This document shows, in pieces, positions 24,770-33,934 of a DNA stretch of 64,000 nt. Under the pieces are notes generated by a model. It worked only from the letters and a program-made list of their open reading frames with translations, did no database searches and was not told the origin of the DNA. Position numbers and translations under genes: made by a program. This stretch comes from Cellulomonas sp. P24 (GTDB taxonomy: Bacteria; Actinomycetota; Actinomycetes; Actinomycetales; Cellulomonadaceae), in the NCBI RefSeq assembly GCF_024704385.1, contig NZ_JAJDFX010000002.1, positions 930,001 to 994,000 on the forward strand, in the 5' to 3' direction. Numbering within the stretch: the first letter of the stretch is position 1; the number at the start of each line of letters is the position of its first letter.

Positions 24770-25894
24770 TCATCGACGACGCAGGGCCGCCTCGAACGCG
24801 ACGATGTGGGCCCGTGCTGCTGCGTCCCAGGTGAAACCTGCCGCACGCGCGACTGCAGCTGCCGAGAGGGCGGCGCGGCGAGCGCCGTCCGCCAGGAGGT
24901 CACCGAGCGCCACGGCGATCTCTGATTCGTCGGTGCCGCAGTAGGCAACGGCGTCTCCCCCGACCTCCGGAAGAGAGAGCTCTCGCGTGGTGAGCACGGC
25001 GGCGCCGCAGGACATGGCCTCGAGAACCGGCAACCCGAAGCCCTCACCGAGGCTGGGATAGGCGACCACCACTGCACCGGAGAGGAATCCCGCGAGCTCG
25101 CTCAGCGGCAGGTACCCGGGTCGCAGGACCCGCAGGTGCGATGGAACCGCATCGATCGCCGGCTGCACGGCGTCGTCCCAGCCGGCACCGCCCGCGAGGA
25201 CCAACGCAGGGGGCGAGTCGAGCGCACCGACCGCGTGCACCCATCCACGGATGAGGGCCGGGACGTTCTTCCGCGGCTCCAGCGTCCCGAGGAATCCGAT
25301 GTACGCCTGGTCACCGAGCTTGAGCTCACGCCGGACATGCACCTGCTCCGCCTCGTCGGCCGGCCGGAACAGGGCGGGGTCGACGCCGTGGTAGGCGACC
25401 TGGAACCTCTCGCGACGGCCGCCGGCGAAGCGCAGCACTTCGTCACGCGTGGCCGCTGACGGCACCACGAGTCCGGCGGCACGGCGCACCGCCGTACGGA
25501 TGGCCGACTGGAAGAACCTCTTCTTGACCGGGGAGTGCAGCTCCGGATGACTGAAGAACGTCGCGTCGTGAAGCGTGACGACCACGGGTACACCCGCGCG
25601 GCGCGGCATCGTGTAGTGCGGGCTGTGGAGCAGGTCGACGCCTGTGGCGCGGATGAGGCGTGGCAGGCCGATCTGCTCCCACACCATCCGGGCTGGTCGC
25701 CCGGTGATCCACGACGGCGCCGTCACGATCTCCGCACCAGGCACGAGGCGGGCGGTCCCGGCCGCGTCACGTTCCTGGCAGGCGACCACCAGGTCGACGC
25801 CGCGCGCCGCGAGTGCGGGAAGGAGCGCGTCGACGTAGCGGCCCACTCCACCGCGGTCCGAGGGTATGGCGGTCGCGTCGAGGAGGAGTCGCAC
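24770..25894 (-). CDS. GT1/GT4 family glycosyltransferase
   Basis: A 374-residue retaining transferase of the GT-B fold. It begins VRLLLDATAIPSDRGGVGRY, has TLHDATFFSHPELHS in the acceptor domain, and a donor domain with GFLGTLEPRKNVPALIRGW, VLAGGAGWDD, and GEGFGLPVLEAMSCG (the E-x7-E motif). This layout is typical of actinobacterial mannosyl- and related transferases that use GDP-mannose. GTG 25894 is chosen because TACGAT lies exactly six bases before it. The gene is divergent from another GT1 of similar design (25981), and the pair probably adds successive sugars. Confidence 0.88.
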   Translation of the reverse strand: MRLLLDATAIPSDRGGVGRYVDALLPALAARGVDLVVACQERDAAGTARLVPGAEIVTAPSWITGRPARMVWEQIGLPRLIRATGVDLLHSPHYTMPRRAGVPVVVTLHDATFFSHPELHSPVKKRFFQSAIRTAVRRAAGLVVPSAATRDEVLRFAGGRRERFQVAYHGVDPALFRPADEAEQVHVRRELKLGDQAYIGFLGTLEPRKNVPALIRGWVHAVGALDSPPALVLAGGAGWDDAVQPAIDAVPSHLRVLRPGYLPLSELAGFLSGAVVVAYPSLGEGFGLPVLEAMSCGAAVLTTRELSLPEVGGDAVAYCGTDESEIAVALGDLLADGARRAALSAAAVARAAGFTWDAAARAHIVAFEAALRRR

Positions 25895-25900
25895 GGACTG

Positions 25901-25906
25901 ATCGTA
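25901..25906 (-). promoter_or_regulatory. -10 box TACGAT, leaderless start of 25894 gene
   Basis: On the minus strand TACGAT is followed by six bases and the GTG at 25894, predicting a leaderless message. Confidence 0.5.
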
Positions 25907-25968
25907 GGTGAGTCGATCTCCACGCACGGCTGCACACGCACTCGTGCAGGCGCGCCCGACCCCGGCGA

Positions 25969-25974
25969 TAGGCT
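25969..25974 (+). promoter_or_regulatory. -10 box TAGGCT, leaderless start of 25981 gene
   Basis: TAGGCT, six bases, then GTG 25981. Together with the opposing box at 25901-25906 this makes a compact divergent promoter of 86 bases serving two glycosyltransferases. Confidence 0.5.
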
Positions 25975-25980
25975 CGAGCC

Positions 25981-27129
25981 GTGATCGCCGAGCCGACTCC
26001 CGTGTCCGTCGCGATGACGGTGGAGCAGCTCTGGCAGCCGGCACCTGGCGGCTCCGGCACCTACATCTCGGAGCTCGCGCGTGCCCTGGCACTCGAGACC
26101 GGCGTCGCTCTCACAGGGCTCGCCGCACGGGCCTCCGGCCCCGGCACGCTGCCGCTGCCCTCGACGATGCCCGTCCATCGCTCCGTACTGCCACGGCCCG
26201 TGCTCTACGAGCTGTGGTCACGGAACCGAGGTCGCGGGACGACGTCCGCCCGTTCACGGTCCCGCTCGAGATGGCGTCCCGACGTGCTGCACGCCACGAC
26301 GTGGGCGATCCCACCGCACGTCGCGCCGCTCGTCGTGACGATCCACGACGTCGCGTTCCTGCGGGACCCGAGCCACTTCACTCGACGCGGCAACGCCTTC
26401 TTCCGGCGCGCACTCCAGATCGCGCGGGACGAGGCCGAGATCGTCGTCGTCCCGTCGGCCGTGACGGCTGCGGACTGCCTCGACCACGGCATCGAGGAGT
26501 CCCGCATCAGAGTGATCCACCACGGTGTGCACGCCCCGGTCGTCTCGCGTCTCGAGCTTCGGGACTTCCGCGCTGCTCATGGTCTCGACCGCCCCTACGT
26601 GATGTGGTGCGGAACCCTCGAACCGCGCAAGAATCTCCCCACTCTGCTCGACGCCTTCGGTGCACTCCTGGACATGAACCTGGATTTCGACCTCGTGCTC
26701 GTCGGCCCGACAGGGTGGGGAGGATCCACCGACGAGGTCGAGGAACGGGCCCGACGGCTCCCGACGGGACGCGTCCACCTGCTCGGCCACCTCGATCTCC
26801 CCGACCTGCACCGGGCCTACGCGGGGGCCCGCGCCTTCTGCTTCCCGTCGACCTGGGAGGGGTTCGGGATGCCCGTCCTGGAGGCGATGGCGCACGGGGT
26901 CCCGGTGGTGACCTCGGCCGGCACCTCGATGGCGGAGATCAGCCCCGGTGGTGCCATCCTCGTCGACCCGTCGTCCGCCGACGAGATCGCCGCCGGGCTG
27001 GTGGCGGCCACCGGACCGCAGCATGACGAGCTGTCCTCGGCGGCGACCGACAACGCGGCGCGATTCACCTGGGAACGGAGTGCGCACCTGCACGTCCAGG
27101 CGTATCGTGACGCGCTCGGAAGCACCTGA
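25981..27129 (+). CDS. GT1/GT4 family glycosyltransferase
   Basis: A 382-residue GT-B enzyme from GTG 25981. The N-terminal domain has QLWQPAPGGSGTYISELARA and LVVTIHDVAFLRDPSHFTRR; the donor domain has WCGTLEPRKNLPTLLDAFG, LVGPTGWGGS and TWEGFGMPVLEAMAHG with the E-x7-E motif. Near residues 80-98 lies an unusual arginine/serine stretch (RGRGTTSARSRSRSRWRPD) that may be an exposed linker. Donor and acceptor are unknown; homologs commonly transfer mannose, rhamnose or glucose to polyprenyl-linked glycans. Confidence 0.88.
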   Translation: MIAEPTPVSVAMTVEQLWQPAPGGSGTYISELARALALETGVALTGLAARASGPGTLPLPSTMPVHRSVLPRPVLYELWSRNRGRGTTSARSRSRSRWRPDVLHATTWAIPPHVAPLVVTIHDVAFLRDPSHFTRRGNAFFRRALQIARDEAEIVVVPSAVTAADCLDHGIEESRIRVIHHGVHAPVVSRLELRDFRAAHGLDRPYVMWCGTLEPRKNLPTLLDAFGALLDMNLDFDLVLVGPTGWGGSTDEVEERARRLPTGRVHLLGHLDLPDLHRAYAGARAFCFPSTWEGFGMPVLEAMAHGVPVVTSAGTSMAEISPGGAILVDPSSADEIAAGLVAATGPQHDELSSAATDNAARFTWERSAHLHVQAYRDALGST

Positions 27130-27147
27130 GACGGCCACCGCGCCGCC

Positions 27148-28188
27148 TCACAACCCCAACCGCACGAGCCTCCAGTAGGCGATCAGCAGGGCCTGCAGCG
27201 GCTCGGCAGCGGCCGGGAGCGGCATGGCCGCGGCGTCGAACCGCTCCACCCACAGGTGCGCCAGCTCCCGGTCGGGAACGGTTCGAGCGGTCTGGACCTC
27301 CCGGCGCCGGGTGACCACCCAGCCGAGGTGACCGAGAACCCAGGTCCACCCCTTGACCTTCTGCGCTCCCCAGCCCTGCGCGGCGGCGATCACCGCCATC
27401 GCGATCTCGAAGGCGATCAGCACGGGAGAGAGGAGCGCCAACGTCCGACCGCCGTAGCACGTCAGCACGAAGAGCAGTCGATTGCGCTCCAGCAGGTACA
27501 TCTTGAGAGGATTCCGGCTGAACTCGTAGTGGTGGACAGCGACCGCGTCGGGTACGTACCGGACGCGGAGGCCTCGCTGCCAGCACCGCCAGCTGAGCTC
27601 GAGATCCTCCTGGTAGGCGAAGAACTCGAGGGGGAAGCCCCCCAACGCGTCCCAGACCTCACGGCGGAGGACGAGTGCCGCACCACTCGCACCGGTGACG
27701 TCGACGGGCGCCTGGTGCAGCCGGGCAGGGTCGTCGAGGCCACCTGCCCAGCACAGCCCGAGGAAGTGCAGCGGGTTCCCGGCGGAGTTCATGACCGTCG
27801 GGTCGCTCGCGAGCCGGATGCTCCCGGTCGCGATCCCGATCTCCGGTCCAGCGGCCACCGCGGCGAGTCGCGCGAGCGCCATCGGATCGACGACGGCATC
27901 GCTGTTGACGAGCGCCAGGAATCGGGTCGACATCCGCGACGCCCCGAGGTCGACACCGCCCGTGAAGCCGAGGTTCGACGACGGTCGCACCAGGTCGAAG
28001 CCGAGCTCGACGCTCATGCCATCGAGATCGGTGCGCTCGCACCCGTTGTCGACCAGGACGAGCCGCACGGACACGCCCTTCGACGCGAGGACGGCGCGCA
28101 CGGCGACGTCCAGCACCGGCTCCGCTCCGTAGGCAAGCATGACGACGCCGACCTCGGGGGTCTCACGACTCTCAGGAGACTCAGCCAC
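27148..28188 (-). CDS. GT2 family glycosyltransferase
   Basis: A 346-residue enzyme. GTG 28188 overlaps the flippase stop by eight bases. Motifs: VGVVMLAYGAEPVLDVAV, LVLVDNGCERTDL, SNLGFTGGVDLGAS, LALVNSDAVVDPMAL (D-x-D-like), the acceptor loop GASGAALVLRREVWDALGG and YQEDLELSWRCWQRGLRV. After the catalytic domain comes a hydrophobic region (LLSPVLIAFEIAMAVIAAA) that would dock it to the membrane. It closes the four-gene coupled operon 30652-27148. Confidence 0.88.
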   Translation of the reverse strand: MAESPESRETPEVGVVMLAYGAEPVLDVAVRAVLASKGVSVRLVLVDNGCERTDLDGMSVELGFDLVRPSSNLGFTGGVDLGASRMSTRFLALVNSDAVVDPMALARLAAVAAGPEIGIATGSIRLASDPTVMNSAGNPLHFLGLCWAGGLDDPARLHQAPVDVTGASGAALVLRREVWDALGGFPLEFFAYQEDLELSWRCWQRGLRVRYVPDAVAVHHYEFSRNPLKMYLLERNRLLFVLTCYGGRTLALLSPVLIAFEIAMAVIAAAQGWGAQKVKGWTWVLGHLGWVVTRRREVQTARTVPDRELAHLWVERFDAAAMPLPAAAEPLQALLIAYWRLVRLGL

Positions 28189-29509
28189 GGAGTCCCTCGA
28201 CGTCCCGCAGCTCGGCAGAACCGACGTGCCAGCGAGCGAACCGCACCGTGAGCCCCGCAGCAAGCAGGACCAGCGCAGCACCTGACCCCGCGACGAGAGC
28301 CCAGGCGGCGCGCGCCGAGAGCTCGCCGGGCACGCTCGCGGCCATCGCGAGCCCGACGATCCCTGCGGCCCAGCCGACGACGACCACGCGGTCCGCCCTG
28401 AGCGCCAGCAACGCCTGTGCGGCCACCTGCGCGAGCATGAACAGGGCGCCCGAGAGGGCGATGAGCGTGATCACGCTGCGGTCGATCGAGAACTTCGACC
28501 CGAACAGCAGGGGCACGAGCTCTCTGCCGAGCAACCACACGACGAGCACACCGCCCGCTCCGATGGCGAGGGTGCCGATCGCGACGACCTCGACCCGTCG
28601 GCGGAACCGTGCCCCCTCACCGGCGCTGACCAGGCTCGCGAGCCCCGGCAGGAAGACTGCCTGGACCGCAGCGAAGAGGAACAGCGGCACCCTCGCGATG
28701 ACGAGTGCGGCAAGGAACTGACCGCTCACCTCAGCCTCGTCGGCTCGCGCGAGCAGCTGGACGACGATCGGCCCCGCGTTCGCGAGAACCTGGGAAAGAA
28801 CGGACGCCCCGAGCAAGGTCGAGATGGCGCGGACCACGAGGCGACCGGTGACATCGGACCCTCCAGGACGCACCAGGTCGCGGCGCCGCCCGGTGGTCAC
28901 GAGGACCGCGACGACCGGGGTCACGAACAGCACGACGGCGTACAGGGTGATGCTCCGGACACCGAACGCGAAGAGCACCCCTGCGGCGACGACGCGCAGC
29001 ACGCCATCGACCGCGAGCTGTGCGCCGTACCGGACGAACCGGCCCCGACCGGACAGCAGGCCCCGGACGACGTAGGACGCCGCCATGCCGCCCATCGCCA
29101 GCACGAGGACGGCGATGAGCTCGCTGTGGCCGGCGAAGAGCCGCTCACTGACGACTGGCCCAGCGCCGATCGCGATGACGGTGAAGATCGCGAGCATCGC
29201 CAACGCCACCATGATCACGCGGCGCGCGTAGGTGCTGTTGCCCTCCCCCAGCGCGCGTCTCATGGCCGTCACGCGTCCGAGCTCCTGCTCGAACGGCAGG
29301 AACACGCCGATGCCGAGAGCGTTGAGCAGCGTCCACATCACCGAGAGCGGCGCGAACGCCTCCGGCCCGAGCCCTTGGCCGGCGAAGCCGAGGTAGCCGT
29401 AGGTCGCGAGCCCGAAGATGCCGAGGCCGGCAGCGACGGCAAGCATCCCCGCACCGTGGCGAGCTTCAGAATCCGTGGGCGGTCCTTCTCCGAGCAGCTC
29501 CTCCGTCAC
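28181..29509 (-). CDS. Wzx/MATE-like polysaccharide flippase
   Basis: A 442-residue polytopic protein with about 12 helices, starting at GTG 29509, which overlaps the DUF2304 stop (GTGA). It opens with a charged N-terminus (EELLGEGPPTDSEARHG), then GMLAVAAGLGIFGLATYGY, LPFEQELGRVTAMRRALGEG and, near 240, LGASVLSQVLANAGPIVV followed by FLAALVIARVPLFLFAAVQ. This is the multidrug/oligosaccharidyl-lipid/polysaccharide exporter pattern: it would flip a polyprenyl-diphosphate-linked glycan outward. Flanking GT2 and DUF2304 genes support that role. Confidence 0.82.
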   Translation of the reverse strand: MTEELLGEGPPTDSEARHGAGMLAVAAGLGIFGLATYGYLGFAGQGLGPEAFAPLSVMWTLLNALGIGVFLPFEQELGRVTAMRRALGEGNSTYARRVIMVALAMLAIFTVIAIGAGPVVSERLFAGHSELIAVLVLAMGGMAASYVVRGLLSGRGRFVRYGAQLAVDGVLRVVAAGVLFAFGVRSITLYAVVLFVTPVVAVLVTTGRRRDLVRPGGSDVTGRLVVRAISTLLGASVLSQVLANAGPIVVQLLARADEAEVSGQFLAALVIARVPLFLFAAVQAVFLPGLASLVSAGEGARFRRRVEVVAIGTLAIGAGGVLVVWLLGRELVPLLFGSKFSIDRSVITLIALSGALFMLAQVAAQALLALRADRVVVVGWAAGIVGLAMAASVPGELSARAAWALVAGSGAALVLLAAGLTVRFARWHVGSAELRDVEGLRG

Positions 29510-29913
29510 GTCGGGTCGCCGACGTGGGGGCTCGGGTCGGCGACCGGCGGCCGCGGCAGCTCGCCCTCGCGCGCACGTTCGAGCCGCTCGAGCCGGTTCC
29601 GGAGCAGCGCGGACTCCTCGGCCAAGGTCTGTGCCTCGTGCTCGAGCGAGCTGAGCTCGGCGGAGAGCTGGACGCAGACGACCAGGAGCACCAGCAGCCC
29701 GAGGAAGAACACGAGGTTGAGCGGTGTCGCGATCCCGACGAGGGTCGCGATGCGGTTCAGGAGCTCGGGGAACGCACCGACGACGATCACGACGACTGCG
29801 AGCGAGATCCACAGCGCCGCATACTTCTCACGCAGGCGCCGCCGCCGCAGGAGCTCGAACATGAACGCCAGAGTGATCAGCGCCCCCGTCAGAGCGAAGA
29901 CGTAGCCCCTCAT
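29506..29913 (-). CDS. DUF2304 family membrane protein
   Basis: A 135-residue protein with three helices (GYVFALTGALITLAFMFEL, YAALWISLAVVVIVVGAF, LVFFLGLLVLLVVCVQL) and a C-terminal heptad-rich helix (LSSLEHEAQTLAEESALLRN) likely to form a coiled coil. ATG 29913 overlaps the upstream GT2 stop as ATGA. DUF2304 genes regularly follow a polyprenyl-phosphate GT2 and precede a flippase; a helper role for the transferase is likely but unproven. Confidence 0.85.
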   Translation of the reverse strand: MRGYVFALTGALITLAFMFELLRRRRLREKYAALWISLAVVVIVVGAFPELLNRIATLVGIATPLNLVFFLGLLVLLVVCVQLSAELSSLEHEAQTLAEESALLRNRLERLERAREGELPRPPVADPSPHVGDPT

Positions 29914-30652
29914 GATGTCGGCTCCGGCGTCGTGCGAATCTGCTCGCGCCGTCGTGTGAGCGATATCCCCAGCGCGAGGCATGCCCTGAGCAGGTAGATC
30001 GCCGCCTTCACCGGGCGTTGCGAGGGCATCCCCGCAGAACGCTCACGCATCGACACACCCACCTGCGAGACCGTGAGCCCCCGCGCAGGGCGATGACGAG
30101 CGACTCGATCGTGTCCCCGAGGTACTCCGCGGGGTAATGGACGGCGAACAACCGTATCGCCCGCGGACCTGCCCCGCGGAATCCCGACGTGGTGTCCGTC
30201 AGACGCGTTCCTGCGAGGCGGCTGAGGACACCCGCGAGCACCCGCATGGCCCACCGCCGGGGACCACGGACCGTGTAGGTCCCCTCGTCCGCGAAGCGTG
30301 CGCCGATCACGATGTCGGTCTCCGAGAGAAGCTCGACGATCCGCGGCACGTCCCGAGGGTCGTGCTGCCCGTCGGCGTCCACCTGCACGACCACGTCGTA
30401 GCCTTCCGCCAGTGCGTACCGGAACCCGGCACGCATTGCCCCACCGACCCCGAGGTTGAACGGCAGATCGAGCACATCGACGCCGTGCAGACGGGCAACC
30501 GCGCTCGTCGAGTCTGCCGAGCCGTCGTTGACCACGAGCACACCGACCTCGGGCAGGTTCTCCGCGATCTCACGGAGTACTGCCGGGAGCGACTTCTCCT
30601 CGTTCCATGCGGGGAGGACGACCAGGACACGACGACCCGATCCATCAGACAT
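29910..30652 (-). pseudogene. GT2 polyprenyl-phosphate glycosyltransferase, frameshifted
   Basis: From ATG 30652 (or 30670) the protein reads RRVLVVLPAWNEEKSLPAVL, VLVVNDGSADSTSAVA, VQVDADGQHDPRDVPRIV and TSGFRGAGPRAIRLFA, a clear polyprenyl-phosphate sugar synthase, up to IESLVIALRGG. The rest (LTVSQVGVSMRERSAGMPSQ, then YLLRACLALGISL) is in a different frame and ends at 29910 in an ATGA overlap with DUF2304. Adding one base to the five-C run at 30078-30082 restores a 248-codon gene, and the downstream coupling only makes sense for the restored frame. Cause: true mutation, phase variation or sequencing error. Confidence 0.8.
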
Positions 30653-30695
30653 GCCCGCCAGACTACCCATAGCCCGCAGCCGACCGACCCGATAC

Positions 30696-30701
30696 TAGGC
30701 T
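30696..30701 (+). promoter_or_regulatory. -10 box TAGGCT for DUF2142 gene
   Basis: TAGGCT lies 55 bases before ATG 30757, in the divergent region shared with the GT2 operon. The same hexamer occurs at 20075, 24058, 25969 and 53078, each time before a glycan gene. Confidence 0.35.
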
Positions 30702-30756
30702 GGGCGCGCTCGTCGGCACCCCGCCACCATCGACACCCCAGGATGTCCCGATCGCC

Positions 30757-32343
30757 ATGACAGACCCTGAAGAGAATCGGGCCGCTGACGTGCGGCACCG
30801 GAGCGGTGTCGCACTCGCGTGGGTGGGAGTTGGTGCTCTCTTCTTCGCCCTCATCGCAGCGTGGTCATTCGCCACCCCTCTCATGTCCTCGCCCGACGAG
30901 CCGAGCCACGTCGTCAAGGCCGCGGCAGTCGCGCGCGGCCAGTGGAGCGGCGTCCTCGGCCCTGCTCCGACAGACACCTCGAGTCCCGGTGCGGGGACGA
31001 CCGTCCAGCTCCCGAACGATCTCGCGGCCTCGGCGGCACTGCCGAACTGCTACGCGTTCCACCCGGACAACGCGGCGAGCTGCATGCCACGACTACCTGC
31101 CCGCACAGGTGCCGACGTACCCGCGGTGACCTTCGCCGGTCAGTACCCGCCGCTGTACTACGCGCTCGTCGGCTGGCCGTCGCTCTTCCTGAGCGGCGAG
31201 GCAGCGCTGTACGGGATGCGACTCGCGTCCGCCGCCATCTCCGCGGTGATGCTCGTCTGGGGTGCCTATCGCCTGACCACGGTGCGTACGAACCGGCTGA
31301 TGCTCTGGGGCGCGGTGGTGGCTCTCACCCCGATGTGCCTGTTCCTCGCCGGAACTGTGAACCCTTCCGGCTGGGAGATCACCGTCGCGTTCAGCTTCTG
31401 GGCTGCGTGCCTGGCGATCGTGGCGCGTGACGGCGGTCCGACCACAGGCGCACTCGTCCAAGCGGCGGTCTCCGGTGCGGCGCTGGTGAACATCCGCGCG
31501 AGCTCGCCGCTGTGGGCGCTCGCCATCGTCGTGGTCGCGGTCCTCGTCGCGCCGCCCGGTCGCCTGCGCGACCTCGTGCGGCACCGACTGGCGCCGTGGC
31601 TCGGCGGCGTCGCGGTGCTCGCCAGCCTCGCCGCCATCGCGTGGGTCGTCACGCACGGCAGCGTCGTCAGCGCGCGGCATCTCTATCCTCAGTTCGCGAG
31701 TCTCAAGGTCACCTTGCTGACGATCAGCGCAGACACGTACGGCTACCTGCAGAACATGATCGGGAACTTCGGCTGGCTCGACACACCAGCACCGCCTCTG
31801 ACGTACGTCCTGTGGTACTTCGTGCTCGGCGCAGTCATCCTGCTCGGGCTCGGTGCCGCGATGCGGGCGAGGGCAAAGGCGGGCCTCGCCCTTCTCGTCA
31901 GCGCGGTCGTTGCCGCACCGTTCGTCCTCCAGATCCCGACCGCCGCCGATGCCGGGATCATCTGGCAGGGCCGATACGGCCTTCCGCTCGCCGTCGGGGT
32001 CCCCATGCTGGCAGCGATCCTGCTCGGAGAACAGCAGCCGGCTGTCGTCGCGCTCCTGCGCCGGGTGTTCCGGGGAACGATCCCCTGGATCCTCGTCGCG
32101 CACGTCGCGGCGTTCTACTTCGCGGCCCATCGGTACGCGGAAGGCGCAACGGGCCACTTCCTCTCGTTCTCGCCGATGTGGTCCTCACCGATCGGTTACC
32201 TCACGGGCGTTGCCCTGTATGCCGTTCTCTGCACGACGCTCGCCCTCATGGTGTGGCGCAGCGCGCGCCCGGATCGGGCTCCGCACGGCCCAGCCCTGGG
32301 GCTGACATCCGTGACGCTGCCGGATCCGGCGCAGGCTCGGTGA
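30757..32343 (+). CDS. DUF2142 family polytopic membrane protein
   Basis: A 528-residue protein with about ten helices. After helix 1 comes MSSPDEPSHVVKAAAVARG, then a large outer loop with cysteines, FAGQYPPLYYALVGWPSLFL, helices through the middle, and WQGRYGLPLAVGVPMLAAI near 405. These are DUF2142 hallmarks; the family resembles GT-C transferases, with the D-E-P-S-H loop at the site of the catalytic Asp. It probably transfers a polyprenyl-phosphate-linked sugar on the outer face, which would suit the frameshifted GT2 upstream. The stop (32343) is followed at 32346 by the next gene. Confidence 0.8.
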   Translation: MTDPEENRAADVRHRSGVALAWVGVGALFFALIAAWSFATPLMSSPDEPSHVVKAAAVARGQWSGVLGPAPTDTSSPGAGTTVQLPNDLAASAALPNCYAFHPDNAASCMPRLPARTGADVPAVTFAGQYPPLYYALVGWPSLFLSGEAALYGMRLASAAISAVMLVWGAYRLTTVRTNRLMLWGAVVALTPMCLFLAGTVNPSGWEITVAFSFWAACLAIVARDGGPTTGALVQAAVSGAALVNIRASSPLWALAIVVVAVLVAPPGRLRDLVRHRLAPWLGGVAVLASLAAIAWVVTHGSVVSARHLYPQFASLKVTLLTISADTYGYLQNMIGNFGWLDTPAPPLTYVLWYFVLGAVILLGLGAAMRARAKAGLALLVSAVVAAPFVLQIPTAADAGIIWQGRYGLPLAVGVPMLAAILLGEQQPAVVALLRRVFRGTIPWILVAHVAAFYFAAHRYAEGATGHFLSFSPMWSSPIGYLTGVALYAVLCTTLALMVWRSARPDRAPHGPALGLTSVTLPDPAQAR

Positions 32344-32345
32344 CC

Positions 32346-33440
32346 ATGGGCGACGCCTCGAACGGGACGCCACGTCAGCCCGCTCGCGTCAGAGCGGTCG
32401 TCGTCTCGTGGAACGGCGCGCACCTCCTGCCCGACTGCCTCGACTCGCTCCTGGCACAGACGGTGGTCGACGACCTCGAGATCGTCGTCGTGGACAACGC
32501 CTCCGAGGACGGCACCCTCACGCTGCTCACCGAGCGCTACCCGACCGTCGACGTCGTGCGCAGCGACATCAACACCGGCTTTGCCGGCGGCGCCGATCTC
32601 GGTATCAGCGGGTTCAGCGGTGACTTCATCGCCCTCCTGAACAACGATGCGACGTTCGAGCCGAACGCGATCGAGAAGATGATCGCCGTCCTCGACCAAC
32701 CCGGCAACGAACGTGTCGCAGCCGTCACCGCGAAGATCCTGCTTGCTGGCGCCTACCGGCTCGAGAGGGCTCCGAGAGTCGCCCGCCGTCCAGCGGGGAG
32801 CTTCCGCCGTAGCGACGGCTGGCTCGTCCCGACAGACCCTGCTGCGCCGTCGGCGTTCTTCGTCGTGAACTCCACCGGCAACGTCGTGACCCGCCGCGGA
32901 ACCGGAGCCGATCGGGACTGGCTGCGCGCGGAGGGTGAGGAGTCGCACGACCCAGACGTCTTCGGGTTCTGCGGCGGTGCAGCACTGCTCCGGCGGTCTG
33001 CGATCGACGCCGTCGGCGGATTCGATCGCGACCTGTTCCTCTACTACGAGGACACGGACCTCTCGTGGCGTCTGCGCGGCGATGGGTGGACTGTCCGATA
33101 CTGCGAGTCGGCGATCGCTCGGCACCGGCACGCCGCGAGCTCGGACAGCGCGAGCCCGACCTTCCGGTACTACAACACCCGCAACTCGCTCGTGGTGTTC
33201 GCGCGGCACGCCCCGGCCCCGCTCGTCGCAGGTTCGTTCGCGCGCCAGGTCACCGGGTGCGCGATCGCCGCGTTGACACACTCTGAACCACGGGCTGTCA
33301 CCGGAGCACGTGTCCGCGGGCTGGTGGACTTCGCGCGACGCTCACCCGGTATCGTCCGCGAGCGCCGCCGCTGGTCCGCTGCTCGAGTCGACCGCCGTGA
33401 GGTTGCGCGGTACCTGTCCGACGCTCCGCCCACGGTGTAG
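32346..33440 (+). CDS. GT2 family glycosyltransferase
   Basis: A 364-residue enzyme starting two bases after the DUF2142 stop. Motifs: RVRAVVVSWNGAHLLPDCL, EIVVVDNASEDGTLTLL, NTGFAGGADLGISGF, IALLNNDATFEPNAI, FGFCGGAALLRRSAIDAVG and YYEDTDLSWRLRGDGW. It resembles rhamnosyl- and galactofuranosyl-type inverting transferases. The last 80 residues are helical and basic (FARRSPGIVRERRRWSAARV). It is the last intact high-GC gene before the IS256-bounded region. Confidence 0.88.
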   Translation: MGDASNGTPRQPARVRAVVVSWNGAHLLPDCLDSLLAQTVVDDLEIVVVDNASEDGTLTLLTERYPTVDVVRSDINTGFAGGADLGISGFSGDFIALLNNDATFEPNAIEKMIAVLDQPGNERVAAVTAKILLAGAYRLERAPRVARRPAGSFRRSDGWLVPTDPAAPSAFFVVNSTGNVVTRRGTGADRDWLRAEGEESHDPDVFGFCGGAALLRRSAIDAVGGFDRDLFLYYEDTDLSWRLRGDGWTVRYCESAIARHRHAASSDSASPTFRYYNTRNSLVVFARHAPAPLVAGSFARQVTGCAIAALTHSEPRAVTGARVRGLVDFARRSPGIVRERRRWSAARVDRREVARYLSDAPPTV

Positions 33441-33457
33441 CCGAGCACACGGACCGG

Positions 33458-33830
33458 CTACGCGCTCGCCGACTTCCGGGCGCCGTAGTTCCCCGCGACC
33501 GTCGACAGCAACGTCCCACCGAGCAAGACAGTCGCTGCGCCCGCCCCCGCGACCAGCCGCAGCTCGACCCGAGAGAACAAGCCGTGGCCGAACACGATCA
33601 CCAGGAGGAAGGCCAGCGCACCCGAGAGCCAGCCCAGTGCCGCGCGAGCGTGGCGCTCGGACCCAAAACCAACTCCGTGACCTTGAGGAACACGTGCATC
33701 GCTCCATCGGACACCGCGAGTCCGAGCCCGACCGGCACTGTTCCATCCGGCGGCGAGCTCGTCGACGGAGGAAGCGATCGACGGGGAAGAGGGTTCGCAT
33801 GAGCCTCCACGCTGGTCTCGCCCGGAGTCG
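33458..33830 (-). pseudogene. C-terminal fragment of a membrane protein, frameshifted
   Basis: Two minus-strand frames together give one membrane-protein end: VGLGLAVSDGAMHVFLKV then, in the other frame, AALGWLSGALAFLLVIVFG and LVAGAGAATVLLGGTLLST, ending NYGARKSASA at 33458. The two hydrophobic segments and context suggest the end of a polysaccharide export or polymerase protein, but the family is not certain. The rest of the gene is missing, replaced on the right by transposase remnants. Confidence 0.45.
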
Positions 33831-33934
33831 CTCACCAGCGCGCGGAAGCTGAGGACCGCGTAACCGAGTCCCCTTGGGCAAGCTCCGGAGCGGAGACTGC
33901 GGGGCTGTCGCGTGATCTTCGATGGTTCGGCGCT

